Source: Acinetobacter shaoyimingii (GTDB lineage Bacteria; Pseudomonadota; Gammaproteobacteria; Pseudomonadales; Moraxellaceae). Taken from it: a stretch of DNA of 64,000 nucleotides. Numbering within the stretch: position 1 is the first letter of the stretch; the number at the start of each line of letters is the position of its first letter. The stretch is taken from contig NZ_CP049801.1 of NCBI RefSeq assembly GCF_011578045.1, positions 868,001 to 932,000 of the forward strand, in the 5' to 3' direction. A program made the position numbers and the translations under genes. This document shows, one piece after another, positions 56,548-64,000 of the stretch. The notes beneath the pieces were generated by a model. That model saw only the letters and a list, made by a program, of their open reading frames with translations. It made no database searches and was not told the origin of the DNA.

Positions 56548-58074
56548 ATGAATAGCACAGCGCTTTATGGCGATTTAAAAGGTGGCAAACTTGCCTTAGC
56601 CGCCTTTGTATTGGCACTGGCCAATTTTATGGTGGTCTTGGATATGACCATTGCCAATGTCTCTGTCACACACATTACAGGGAGTTTGGCGGTATCGAGT
56701 ACGCAAGGGACGTGGGTTATTACCTCTTATGCCGTTGCAGAGGCAATTTGTGTTCCACTGACAGGATGGCTGGCTGGACGTTTTGGTGCAGTTCGGGTGT
56801 TTGGGCTCAGCTTATTGGGTTTTACGGTCTTTTCAATTTTGTGTGGATTGTCCAGTAGCCTTGCCATGTTAGTGATTTGTCGTATTGGGCAAGGGATTTT
56901 TGGTGGTCCAATTATGCCACTGAGTCAAATGTTGCTCATGCGTATTTTTCCTCCCGAAAAGCAATCTCAAGCCATGGGTATGTGGGCCATGACCACGGTG
57001 GTTGGTCCAATTTTAGGTCCAATTTTGGGCGGTTCAATCAGTGACAATTTATCTTGGCATTGGATTTTCTTTATTAATATTCCAGTGGGTATTTTGTGTG
57101 GTTTCGCTGCATTGAAACTATTGAAATCTGCTGAAACGCCAATTGCCAAACTAAAAATTGATACCGTGGGTTTATCGCTCCTTATTCTTTGGATTGGTGC
57201 GCTACAACTGATGCTCGATTTGGGACATGAAAAAGACTGGTTTAACAATACCAGCATTTGGATACTCGCCATTATCACCATTGTCGGTTTTATCACCTTT
57301 GTGATTTGGGAGATGACCGAGAAGCATCCTGTGGTCGATATCAAAATATTTAGATATCGAGGGTTTACCCTAGCAACCTTTGCACTGGCACTAGGGTTCG
57401 GCGCTTTCTTTGGTAGTATTGTGCTCATTCCGCAGTGGCTACAGATTAACTTGGGGTATACCGCCACATGGGCTGGTTATTTAACAGCAACCATGGGCGT
57501 TGGCAGTTTGACCATGTCGCCGATTGTTGCAAAACTTGCTACCAAATACGATCAAAGGGCATTAGCCTGCTTTGGTTTGTTATTACTCAGTGGCGTGACC
57601 TTAATGCGAGCCTTTTGGACCACCAATGCCGATTTTATGGCCTTGGCATTGCCACAAATCATTCAAGGTTTTGCCGTTCCATTTTTCTTTATTCCATTGA
57701 CAAATTTGGCTTTGGCTTCAGTCAAAGTGGAAGAAATGGCATCTGCTGCTGGGTTAATGAACTTCTTAAGAACCATGGCCGGTGCAATTGGTGCATCACT
57801 GGCGGTGACCATTTGGGATGATCATGCCAAAGTTGCTCGTAGTGAAATGGTGTCGAATTTAAACATTGAGCAGACCCAACAGCACTTGATCGATCATGGT
57901 TATAGTGAGGGCAGTGTAATGGGTATTGTGTCCAACTTGGTCGATAAAGAAGCCATGACGCTGTCGGTCAATCATGTGTTTTTGATTTTAGCAGGAGTGT
58001 TTTTACTCGCAGCTTTAATTATCTGGGCGGCACCGAAAGCCAAAGGTGCTGTTGAAGGTGGTCATGCACATTGA
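56548..58074 (+). CDS. emrB: Multidrug efflux transporter EmrB (DHA2, 14 helices)
   Basis: A major facilitator superfamily drug:H+ antiporter of the DHA2 family, 508 residues with about 14 hydrophobic helices. Visible motifs are LDMTIANVSVTHI in helix 1, GTWVITSYAVAEAICVPLTG (motif D1-like), WLAGRFGAVRVFG (motif A) and GPILGPILGGSISDNLSW (motif C, antiporter). It starts six bases after emrA, so the two are cotranscribed. Substrates cannot be deduced. The unit ends in a strong terminator. Confidence 0.9.
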   Translation: MNSTALYGDLKGGKLALAAFVLALANFMVVLDMTIANVSVTHITGSLAVSSTQGTWVITSYAVAEAICVPLTGWLAGRFGAVRVFGLSLLGFTVFSILCGLSSSLAMLVICRIGQGIFGGPIMPLSQMLLMRIFPPEKQSQAMGMWAMTTVVGPILGPILGGSISDNLSWHWIFFINIPVGILCGFAALKLLKSAETPIAKLKIDTVGLSLLILWIGALQLMLDLGHEKDWFNNTSIWILAIITIVGFITFVIWEMTEKHPVVDIKIFRYRGFTLATFALALGFGAFFGSIVLIPQWLQINLGYTATWAGYLTATMGVGSLTMSPIVAKLATKYDQRALACFGLLLLSGVTLMRAFWTTNADFMALALPQIIQGFAVPFFFIPLTNLALASVKVEEMASAAGLMNFLRTMAGAIGASLAVTIWDDHAKVARSEMVSNLNIEQTQQHLIDHGYSEGSVMGIVSNLVDKEAMTLSVNHVFLILAGVFLLAALIIWAAPKAKGAVEGGHAH

Positions 58075-58138
58075 TGAGTACATTGATTGATAAAATGACA
58101 TTGAGATCAAGGTGCTGTTTTAAATGATTTGATTTGAA

Positions 58139-58179
58139 AATCGCCATATGGATAGAGGTTCATATGGCGATTCTTTTTT
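58139..58179. terminator. Terminator between emrB and glpK
   Basis: AATCGCCATATG pairs perfectly with 58161-58172 around a ten-base loop, followed by CTTTTTTAA. It lies between convergent genes. Confidence 0.82.
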
Positions 58180-58231
58180 AATCAATCTTAGATCTTATTG
58201 AAATCCAAAAGATAATGGTTCTGATGATTCA

Positions 58232-59710
58232 TCAAGACTTTGCTCGTCGTAGCGCATCATTCCATTTGAATAAATGGGTTTGACGTTCATCTTCACTCAT
58301 ACGCGGTTCAAAGACTTTGTCGAGTTGCCATGATTCTGAAATCTCAGAAAGGTTATTGAATACGCCACATTTTAAACCTGCTATGGCCGCTGCACCCCAC
58401 GCAGTGGATTCTAAAAGTTTAGGGCGCAATACGGGGACATTTAAAATATCGGCTTGGAATTGCATGAGCATATCATTTTGACTCGCTCCACCATCAACCC
58501 TTAACTCTTTTAAAGGCTGTGCAATGTCCGATTGCATTGCTGTCAAAACATCAGACACTTGAAAGGCAATCGCCTCCAATGCGGCACGGGCAATATGCGC
58601 TTTATGCGTTCCGCGTGACATGCCGCACAGTAAGGCACGTGCATCGCTGTCCCAATGTGGCGCACCGAGTCCTGTAAATGCAGGCACCAAGACCACGCCG
58701 TCCGTGTCCTGAACTTTGCACGCCAGTCGTTCCACTTCATTGCTATTTTTAATGATACCGAGCCCATCACGGAGCCATTGCACAATTGCACCTGCCATAA
58801 AGACACTGCCTTCTAGCGCATATGAGGTTTGACCCTGACATTGCCAAGCGAGCGTGGTGAGCAGTTTATTTTGACTTTTTTGAATATGTGAGCCTGTATT
58901 GAACAGCATGAAACAGCCTGTACCATAGGTATTTTTCGCCGTTCCAACCTCGAAGCACGATTGACCAAACAGGGCAGATTGTTGATCACCCAATATGCCT
59001 GTAATCGGAATTTCTGCACCTAAAAGCCCTTGAGCAGTACTGGCAATATAACTGTCGGATGCGACAATTTTTGGCAATACAGATTTGGGAATATTGAACA
59101 ATTCAATCAGTTCATCATCCCATTGTTGTGTTTTTAAGTTCATGAGCATGGTTCGAGAGGCATTACTCATCTCAATCATATGTTCAGACCCTTGGGTCAA
59201 ATTCCAAATGAGCCAACTGTCAATGGTGCCAAATGCCACATGACCTTGCTCAGCCAAAGTGCGTAAACCATCGACATGATCGAGTAACCAGACCAATTTT
59301 CCTGCACTGAAATAAGGATCTATACGTAAACCTGTAGTGTTTTGAATTTTGTCTTCTAAATGACGTTCCAGGAGTTGATTACACCATTCGGTTGCACGGC
59401 GGTCTTGCCAGACAATCGCAGGAGCGAGGGGGTGACCCGTACGTTTGTCCCATACCACAGTCGTTTCACGTTGGTTGGTGAGACCTATGGCTTTAATATC
59501 CTTTGCCATAAGACGTGCAGAAGCGATGGCTTGTTGTACGACTGCGATTTGCGTAGTCCAGATTTCTTGTGCATCTTGCTCGACCCACCCTGAATGTGGG
59601 GTTTGAATTTGGATTTCACGTTGAGCAGTTGCATGAACGGTTCCATGTTCATCGAATATGATCGCACGACTGGATGTCGTTCCTTGATCGAGTGCAAGTA
59701 AATAGCTCAT
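58232..59710 (-). CDS. glpK: Glycerol kinase
   Basis: GlpK phosphorylates glycerol to sn-glycerol 3-phosphate. The 492 residues start MSYLLALDQGTTSSRAIIFD, with the nucleotide-binding DQGTTSSR, and contain TNQRETTVVWDK, WQDRRA, GTIDSWLIWNLT, GILGDQQSALFGQ and DGGASQNDMLMQFQAD, all conserved in FGGY kinases of this type. The start at 59710 agrees with the family; a longer frame to 59728 has no site. It is not beside glpF, glpD or glpR here. Its upstream region is shared with the divergent ssrA promoter. Confidence 0.95.
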   Translation of the reverse strand: MSYLLALDQGTTSSRAIIFDEHGTVHATAQREIQIQTPHSGWVEQDAQEIWTTQIAVVQQAIASARLMAKDIKAIGLTNQRETTVVWDKRTGHPLAPAIVWQDRRATEWCNQLLERHLEDKIQNTTGLRIDPYFSAGKLVWLLDHVDGLRTLAEQGHVAFGTIDSWLIWNLTQGSEHMIEMSNASRTMLMNLKTQQWDDELIELFNIPKSVLPKIVASDSYIASTAQGLLGAEIPITGILGDQQSALFGQSCFEVGTAKNTYGTGCFMLFNTGSHIQKSQNKLLTTLAWQCQGQTSYALEGSVFMAGAIVQWLRDGLGIIKNSNEVERLACKVQDTDGVVLVPAFTGLGAPHWDSDARALLCGMSRGTHKAHIARAALEAIAFQVSDVLTAMQSDIAQPLKELRVDGGASQNDMLMQFQADILNVPVLRPKLLESTAWGAAAIAGLKCGVFNNLSEISESWQLDKVFEPRMSEDERQTHLFKWNDALRRAKS

Positions 59711-59838
59711 ATTTCGTTTCTTTGACACTTGAAAAAGTAAATATTACCGCAATATTAAAATTAATCGCAGTGATGTATAGAAATCTTGATAAATTGCCTC
59801 GTAATTTTAGATATCTATGCTATGATTGCGTTGTACTT

Positions 59839-60197
59839 GGGGATGTTCCTGGCTTCGACGCTGGTGATGAAACTCATAGATGCATGCCGAGAGCGCATTT
59901 TCTCTCGTAAATCAAATTTGCATATTTTAGTCGCAAACGACGAATCTTACGCTCTAGCTGCCTAAGGGCAGCTTGTCCGCCTCTCCGAATACTTGTGGTT
60001 AGAGAGTCCGACTGAAGCGCACGCACACAAGTCCGTATAACATCAAGCCTCGGGGTGTTGTACTAAACTTAGAGGATCGCGATTTGTACCCTGTTCGTCG
60101 GGTCACAAAGAGTTAAAATAGTAGACGATATCTAAGCATGTAGTATTCTCGAGCGTAATGCTTGCGGACGCGGGTTCGACTCCCGCCATCTCCACCA
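59839..60197 (+). ncRNA. ssrA: Transfer-messenger RNA
   Basis: tmRNA rescues stalled ribosomes and tags the unfinished protein. The 5' end GGGGATG pairs with the 3' CATCTCC and the molecule ends in CCA at 60197, making the tRNA-like acceptor; the T-arm GGTTCGACTCC is at 60172-60182. The tag frame resumes at GCA 59933 and reads ANDESYALAA with stop TAA at 59963-59965. It differs from the E. coli tag at the fifth residue (Ser for Asn). A plausible -10 (TATGAT at 59821) lies upstream; the -35 is unclear. A strong terminator follows. Its 3' end is a well-known integration site, and the foreign-looking mcrBC genes begin 289 bases later. Confidence 0.97.
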
Positions 60198-60207
60198 AAA
60201 TTCTGTG

Positions 60208-60237
60208 AAAAAGCCACTTTTTAAAGTGGCTTTTTTA
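60208..60237 (+). terminator. Terminator of ssrA
   Basis: AAAAAGCCACTTT (60208-60220) and AAAGTGGCTTTTT (60223-60235) form a strong stem with a very short loop, followed by T. It lies 10 bases after the mature 3' CCA. Confidence 0.88.
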
Positions 60238-60486
60238 TTGGGTGTATAAAAGTTAATTTAATGGAATAGATTGATTTATATCATGTATTACATCGTGTAT
60301 GATTGGTAAAATATTGAAAAATCATGTTATATGATGAAGAATCTAAATTCTAAAAAACTTAATTACCCGATCATTTCTTTGAAATTCTTCAACATGAAGA
60401 TCATTAAATTGAAGTAATTTAAACCTGCTCATGTATGGATATGTTTTTGTCGTATAAACGAAATAGAAATGAATAAAGAGGTGTAA

Positions 60487-62778
60487 GTGAACATTGTAAT
60501 ACTGAAACAATGGTTCAATGATTATGTTGAGTCAGGCGAGGAAAAGAGTTGGCGTAAAGATTATGAAAGTACTTTTAATAAGGTGCAAGAAGTAAAACAA
60601 AAACTGAATAATAGTTATAAATTAAGTGTAACCAAAGATCTAGAGTTTTTAAGTGAATTTCTAAAAAATGATGCTAATGGGGTCGCTTCTAAAGGACAAT
60701 CAAATCTCGCAAATGACGTGTTTGATAAAATTATTCGAGATAGTGAGTTTCTGAATGTTATAGAAAATATCATTCAACGACCTACTGAAGAGGCATATAA
60801 AGCACTGCATAGTTATGGTGAGCAATTACTGACTCAATATAGTAGTACGAATAGACCACTGTTATTTAATCGTGCATGTGCTTCATGTACTTTAGATGTT
60901 TCTACATTAGTAGATGCTAATAAATTTAATGCATTAGTTCGTTTTTTAAATGAAAGCGAAATTATTACTATTCCTAAAGAAATTCAAGACAATAATTGGT
61001 ATGTAAAAAATAAGTTTTTAGTTGAACAAGTAAAGACAGTTTTTAAAGAAGAACTGGAAACAGGTAAAACAGATTTATTTTCACTGAATATCTTTTTATG
61101 GCGTATTTATGACAGACAAGTCTCAAAAAACTTTAATGCTAAAAGTGCTGTGAATTATCTCAATGATAGATATCCAAATACGTATACGAGTACAAAACAT
61201 ATAGCAGCGTTCAAGACTTCTCAAGGCCGAGAGTTAGCATTAGATCCTAAATTAAAAACGCCTATCATCATCTGCGATGCTGAACCACCAATAGAACTAA
61301 AGTTACTCGTTAAAAAAGCCTATTCAGAAGATGATCCAAGGCATCATCATTTGTCCACACATGCAAAATCACTGATGTTAGGTAATAAAGCATATTATAT
61401 TATTGTGAGTAATCGCGATGATTTAGAAAAGCTTTGTGTTTGGTATGACGGCAATTTAGATCAAGAAAAAATAAATCAATTTCGAAATCAGGATAATAAT
61501 GTGAGCAAGTTAGAAAAACCTTTAAACCGTATTCTATTTGGTGCTGCTGGTACAGGTAAAACTTACAATACCATTAATCATGCTTTGTCGATTGTGGATC
61601 CAGAATATGATCCACAATTAGATCGTAAAGAATTAAAGAAAAAATTTGATGATTATAAAGAACAAGGTCAAATTAAGTTTGTCACTTTCCATCAGAGTTT
61701 TAGCTATGAAGATTTTGTTGAAGGAATTCGGGCTGATACAGATGATAATGGTCAGTTAAGCTATGAGGTGAAAGATGGAGTATTTAAAGAAATTTGTAAC
61801 AGAGCTGCTTTCAAACATGTATCAGAAGTTTATATAGATAAAGAAATAGATGACTTTGTTGCACAAATTTCTCTAAATGAAAAGCTGTTGGAAACAAAAA
61901 CAGGCGTGGAATTCACAGTATTTAACAGCTCCGGGAAAGGGGGAATATCTGTGAGAACAACAACACAAAATGAAATTGTGATTTCAAAAAAAGCAATCAA
62001 AAATTATTTATTAGACCCTAGTGAAAATATACGAAGTAATCAGGCTTATGCTTGGGCTATTGCTCGTTATATTAAAGCTGAATTAGATGAAAAATTTTCA
62101 GATAATGACACTCGCTCAAAAAACTTTGTATTAATCATCGATGAAATTAACCGAGGCAACATTTCCCGTATATTTGGTGAAATCATTACTTTGATTGAGG
62201 ACTCAAAACGTCAAGGTGCTGAAGAAGAGTTATCAGTAACATTGCCATACTCAAAGGAAGAATTTTCTGTCCCGAGTAATGTTTACATCATTGGCACAAT
62301 GAATTCATCAGACCGTTCTTTAACAGGTTTAGATATTGCATTGCGCCGTCGCTTTACCTTTGTTGAGATGCCGCCGAAGCCAGAGTTACTGATTGAAATT
62401 GAGGTAGAGGGGGTGAACGTTGGTGAGCTGTTAAAGATCATCAATCAACGTATTGAAGTGCTGTTAGACCGTGATCATTGTATTGGTCATGCCAACTTTA
62501 TGAGCTTAAATAAAGACCGTAGTCGTGAGCATCTATCAGCCATCTTTAAACAAAAAATTATTCCGCAGCTTCAAGAATACTTCTTTGATGACTGGGCGAA
62601 AATCAACATGGTATTAAATGCTAACGGTATGTTGAAAGCTAAACCTATCGAACGTTCTGCCTTATTTCCAAATATAGAGAGTGATTCAGAAGACTTCTTT
62701 GAAGAACAAAAAACCTGGCAATTGGTGGAGACGGCATTTGATTCAATTGCTAGCTTTAGCAAAATCATTAAGCATTAA
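60487..62778 (+). CDS. mcrB: McrB-type GTPase of a modification-dependent restriction system
   Basis: The motor subunit of a McrBC-type system, which restricts DNA carrying modified cytosine; 763 residues, against 459 in E. coli. The AAA+ core begins about residue 345 with ILFGAAGTGKTYNTI (Walker A near 352-359), then FVTFHQSFSYEDFVEGI, LIIDEINRGNISRIFGE (Walker B near 549) and IIGTMNSSDRSLTGLD, matching the McrB MNTxD-like motif, and DIALRRRFTF. The long N-terminal region (1-345) is different from the E. coli DNA-binding domain and is unassigned, so the recognised modification is unknown. The GTG start follows AGAGG. mcrC follows 12 bases downstream. Confidence 0.9.
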   Translation: MNIVILKQWFNDYVESGEEKSWRKDYESTFNKVQEVKQKLNNSYKLSVTKDLEFLSEFLKNDANGVASKGQSNLANDVFDKIIRDSEFLNVIENIIQRPTEEAYKALHSYGEQLLTQYSSTNRPLLFNRACASCTLDVSTLVDANKFNALVRFLNESEIITIPKEIQDNNWYVKNKFLVEQVKTVFKEELETGKTDLFSLNIFLWRIYDRQVSKNFNAKSAVNYLNDRYPNTYTSTKHIAAFKTSQGRELALDPKLKTPIIICDAEPPIELKLLVKKAYSEDDPRHHHLSTHAKSLMLGNKAYYIIVSNRDDLEKLCVWYDGNLDQEKINQFRNQDNNVSKLEKPLNRILFGAAGTGKTYNTINHALSIVDPEYDPQLDRKELKKKFDDYKEQGQIKFVTFHQSFSYEDFVEGIRADTDDNGQLSYEVKDGVFKEICNRAAFKHVSEVYIDKEIDDFVAQISLNEKLLETKTGVEFTVFNSSGKGGISVRTTTQNEIVISKKAIKNYLLDPSENIRSNQAYAWAIARYIKAELDEKFSDNDTRSKNFVLIIDEINRGNISRIFGEIITLIEDSKRQGAEEELSVTLPYSKEEFSVPSNVYIIGTMNSSDRSLTGLDIALRRRFTFVEMPPKPELLIEIEVEGVNVGELLKIINQRIEVLLDRDHCIGHANFMSLNKDRSREHLSAIFKQKIIPQLQEYFFDDWAKINMVLNANGMLKAKPIERSALFPNIESDSEDFFEEQKTWQLVETAFDSIASFSKIIKH

Positions 62779-62790
62779 TCGGGGATCTAG

Positions 62791-64000
62791 ATGCCTGATT
62801 TTATCGTCCGAGAATATGCCTTCATCAGCGTTGCATATGAAGGTTGCCCTAAGTCTAGCTTAGACCATGCTTATATTTCTGAAAAGGCATTCGAGCATCT
62901 CTGTGAGCTCTCAGCCTCATTTTCTAAGCATGGTGCAAAAGTGTTTGAACTTGCAGGACGTAGAAAGCTAAAGCTAGATCAATATGTGGGTGTGATTGAA
63001 ACCCCATGTGCTACACGAATTGAAATTCTACCGAAGCATGTTGAACTCGATACTGACGATGAGGAATCTGTAAAGCGAAAAGAGCGTAATTTACTGCAAT
63101 CTATGCTGAAGGTATCTTTACATTTGTCATCAAGAGAAGCCGGAGCTGCAAGCCTAAACCGCTTTAAAAACCAACCATTACATGAGTGGATTATTACCCA
63201 ATTCCTTACCTCTTTCGAGCGATTGATTCAACGTGGTATACGTTTTGACTATAATCGAGTGCAAGAGGAGCAAAAGTTTTTACGTGGGCAATTACAGCAT
63301 GTGAAATACATGCGTCAGCCACCTGCAAAGAAGCATATTTTCCCGATTGAACACGATGTCTATGAGGTTAATCGACCTGAGAATCGTCTGATTCGCACAG
63401 CATTAGAAGTGGTTTGTAAAAAGACCAAAGATGCGAGCAATTGGAAGCTTGCTCAAGAACTACGTTTGATGACTAGTGAAATTCCTCGAAGTCAAAACAT
63501 TCAGCAGGATTTTAAGCAATGGCAGTCAGGGCGCTTACTTGCTGCGTATGCCGAGATTAAACTTTGGACGGAGCTCATCTTAGGTGAATACATGCCTGTA
63601 TCTACACAAGGTAATTGGCGTGGCATGAGTTTATTGTTCCCTATGGAGAAGCTGTTTGAAAATTATGTTGCCTATCATTTGCGTCGTAACTTAATTCGTT
63701 GGAATGTGAAAACCCAGATATCGAGTCAACATATATGTTTTTATGAAGAAAAGCCTATTTTTAGATTAAGACCTGATATCCATATTCAGCATAAAGAAAC
63801 GAATCAAATTATTGTCTTGGACACAAAGTGGAAATTGATTAACAAAAATGATCGAGCTGGACGTTTTGGGTTGAAGGATGGTGATATTCAACAGATGTTT
63901 GCTTATAGTCATTATTACTTACAGCATTCTAGTCAAGTCATTATAATTTATCCTCAGGTTACACACTTTGATAATGAGTTGGAGTTTAAATTTAATGTTG
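62791..64000 (+). CDS. mcrC: McrC-type nuclease subunit, 5' part
   Basis: The nuclease partner of McrB, open from ATG 62791 to the window edge (403 codons). N-terminal residues include FISVAYEGCPKSSLDHAYIS and RRKLKLDQYVGVIETPC; the middle has FLRGQLQHVKYMRQPPAKKH and VNRPENRLIRTALE, the conserved McrC core. The PD-(D/E)xK nuclease follows: FRLRPDIHIQHK, then NQIIVLDTKWK, giving the D and D-x-K pair, and GDIQQMFAYSHYY. GGGGA precedes the ATG. The family is about 350-450 residues, so only a little is missing. Confidence 0.9.
   Translation, partial: MPDFIVREYAFISVAYEGCPKSSLDHAYISEKAFEHLCELSASFSKHGAKVFELAGRRKLKLDQYVGVIETPCATRIEILPKHVELDTDDEESVKRKERNLLQSMLKVSLHLSSREAGAASLNRFKNQPLHEWIITQFLTSFERLIQRGIRFDYNRVQEEQKFLRGQLQHVKYMRQPPAKKHIFPIEHDVYEVNRPENRLIRTALEVVCKKTKDASNWKLAQELRLMTSEIPRSQNIQQDFKQWQSGRLLAAYAEIKLWTELILGEYMPVSTQGNWRGMSLLFPMEKLFENYVAYHLRRNLIRWNVKTQISSQHICFYEEKPIFRLRPDIHIQHKETNQIIVLDTKWKLINKNDRAGRFGLKDGDIQQMFAYSHYYLQHSSQVIIIYPQVTHFDNELEFKFNV

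Overview
The window looks like a chromosomal segment of Acinetobacter (Moraxellaceae, Gammaproteobacteria). Evidence is the AT-rich codon use, the str operon proteins, the dadR/dadA/alr/ridA/transporter cluster, the fabB-hemJ pair, the bpt-aat-trxB-ftsK order, rnfH-bamE-fur, pilT-yggS and a type of small membrane protein known mainly from Acinetobacter. The species cannot be fixed from the sequence alone. Almost everything is ordinary core genome; the last 3.5 kb, after tmRNA, is accessory.

Layout. 1-6.4 kb: the 5' part of thiD, a HAD phosphatase, and a D/L-alanine catabolic cluster (dadR divergent from dadA, alr/dadX, a RidA-like deaminase and a CycA-type amino acid permease), with two exact 14-bp repeats between dadR and dadA. 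6.6-11.4 kb: a membrane acyltransferase, hemJ, fabB and an EcsC-family protein with a long lysine/glutamine/threonine-rich tail. 11.5-16.2 kb: the str operon rpsL-rpsG-fusA-tuf; tuf carries a one-base deletion that breaks its frame. 16.4-24.1 kb: a ferritin-like metal hydrolase family protein, rimI, the N-degron transferases bpt and aat, trxB and ftsK. 24.1-29.3 kb: two small conserved proteins, a duplicated hairpin repeat, minCDE, and a two-gene unit of a YihG-like acyltransferase and a protein that looks like a voltage-sensor domain without a pore. 29.5-41.1 kb: two tandem OmpA-like lipoproteins, rep, dut, algC, argB, a class II glutamine amidotransferase, a bacteriohemerythrin, an NSS-like transporter, rnfH, bamE and fur. 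41.2-50.4 kb: pilT, yggS, a thioesterase, two unknown exported proteins, and sbcDC. 50.5-59.7 kb: a probable structured RNA, a small membrane protein, a CHASE-GGDEF diguanylate cyclase, hemB, a hotdog thioesterase, emrAB and glpK. 59.8-64 kb: ssrA (tmRNA) followed by mcrB and the start of mcrC, a restriction system at a classic island integration site.

How the genes fit together. The first cluster converts L-alanine to D-alanine and oxidises it to pyruvate, with import and imine detoxification in the same unit. The str operon and tmRNA belong to translation and its rescue. minCDE and ftsK act in division; sbcDC, rep, dut and McrBC act on DNA. hemB and hemJ are two separated steps of haem synthesis.

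The points most worth a second look are the frameshifted tuf, the poreless voltage-sensor-like protein, the four-hairpin element upstream of sbcD, the rpsL promoter nested in the preceding terminator, and McrBC beside ssrA. All positions were read by eye; start codons were chosen by ribosome binding site and family length.
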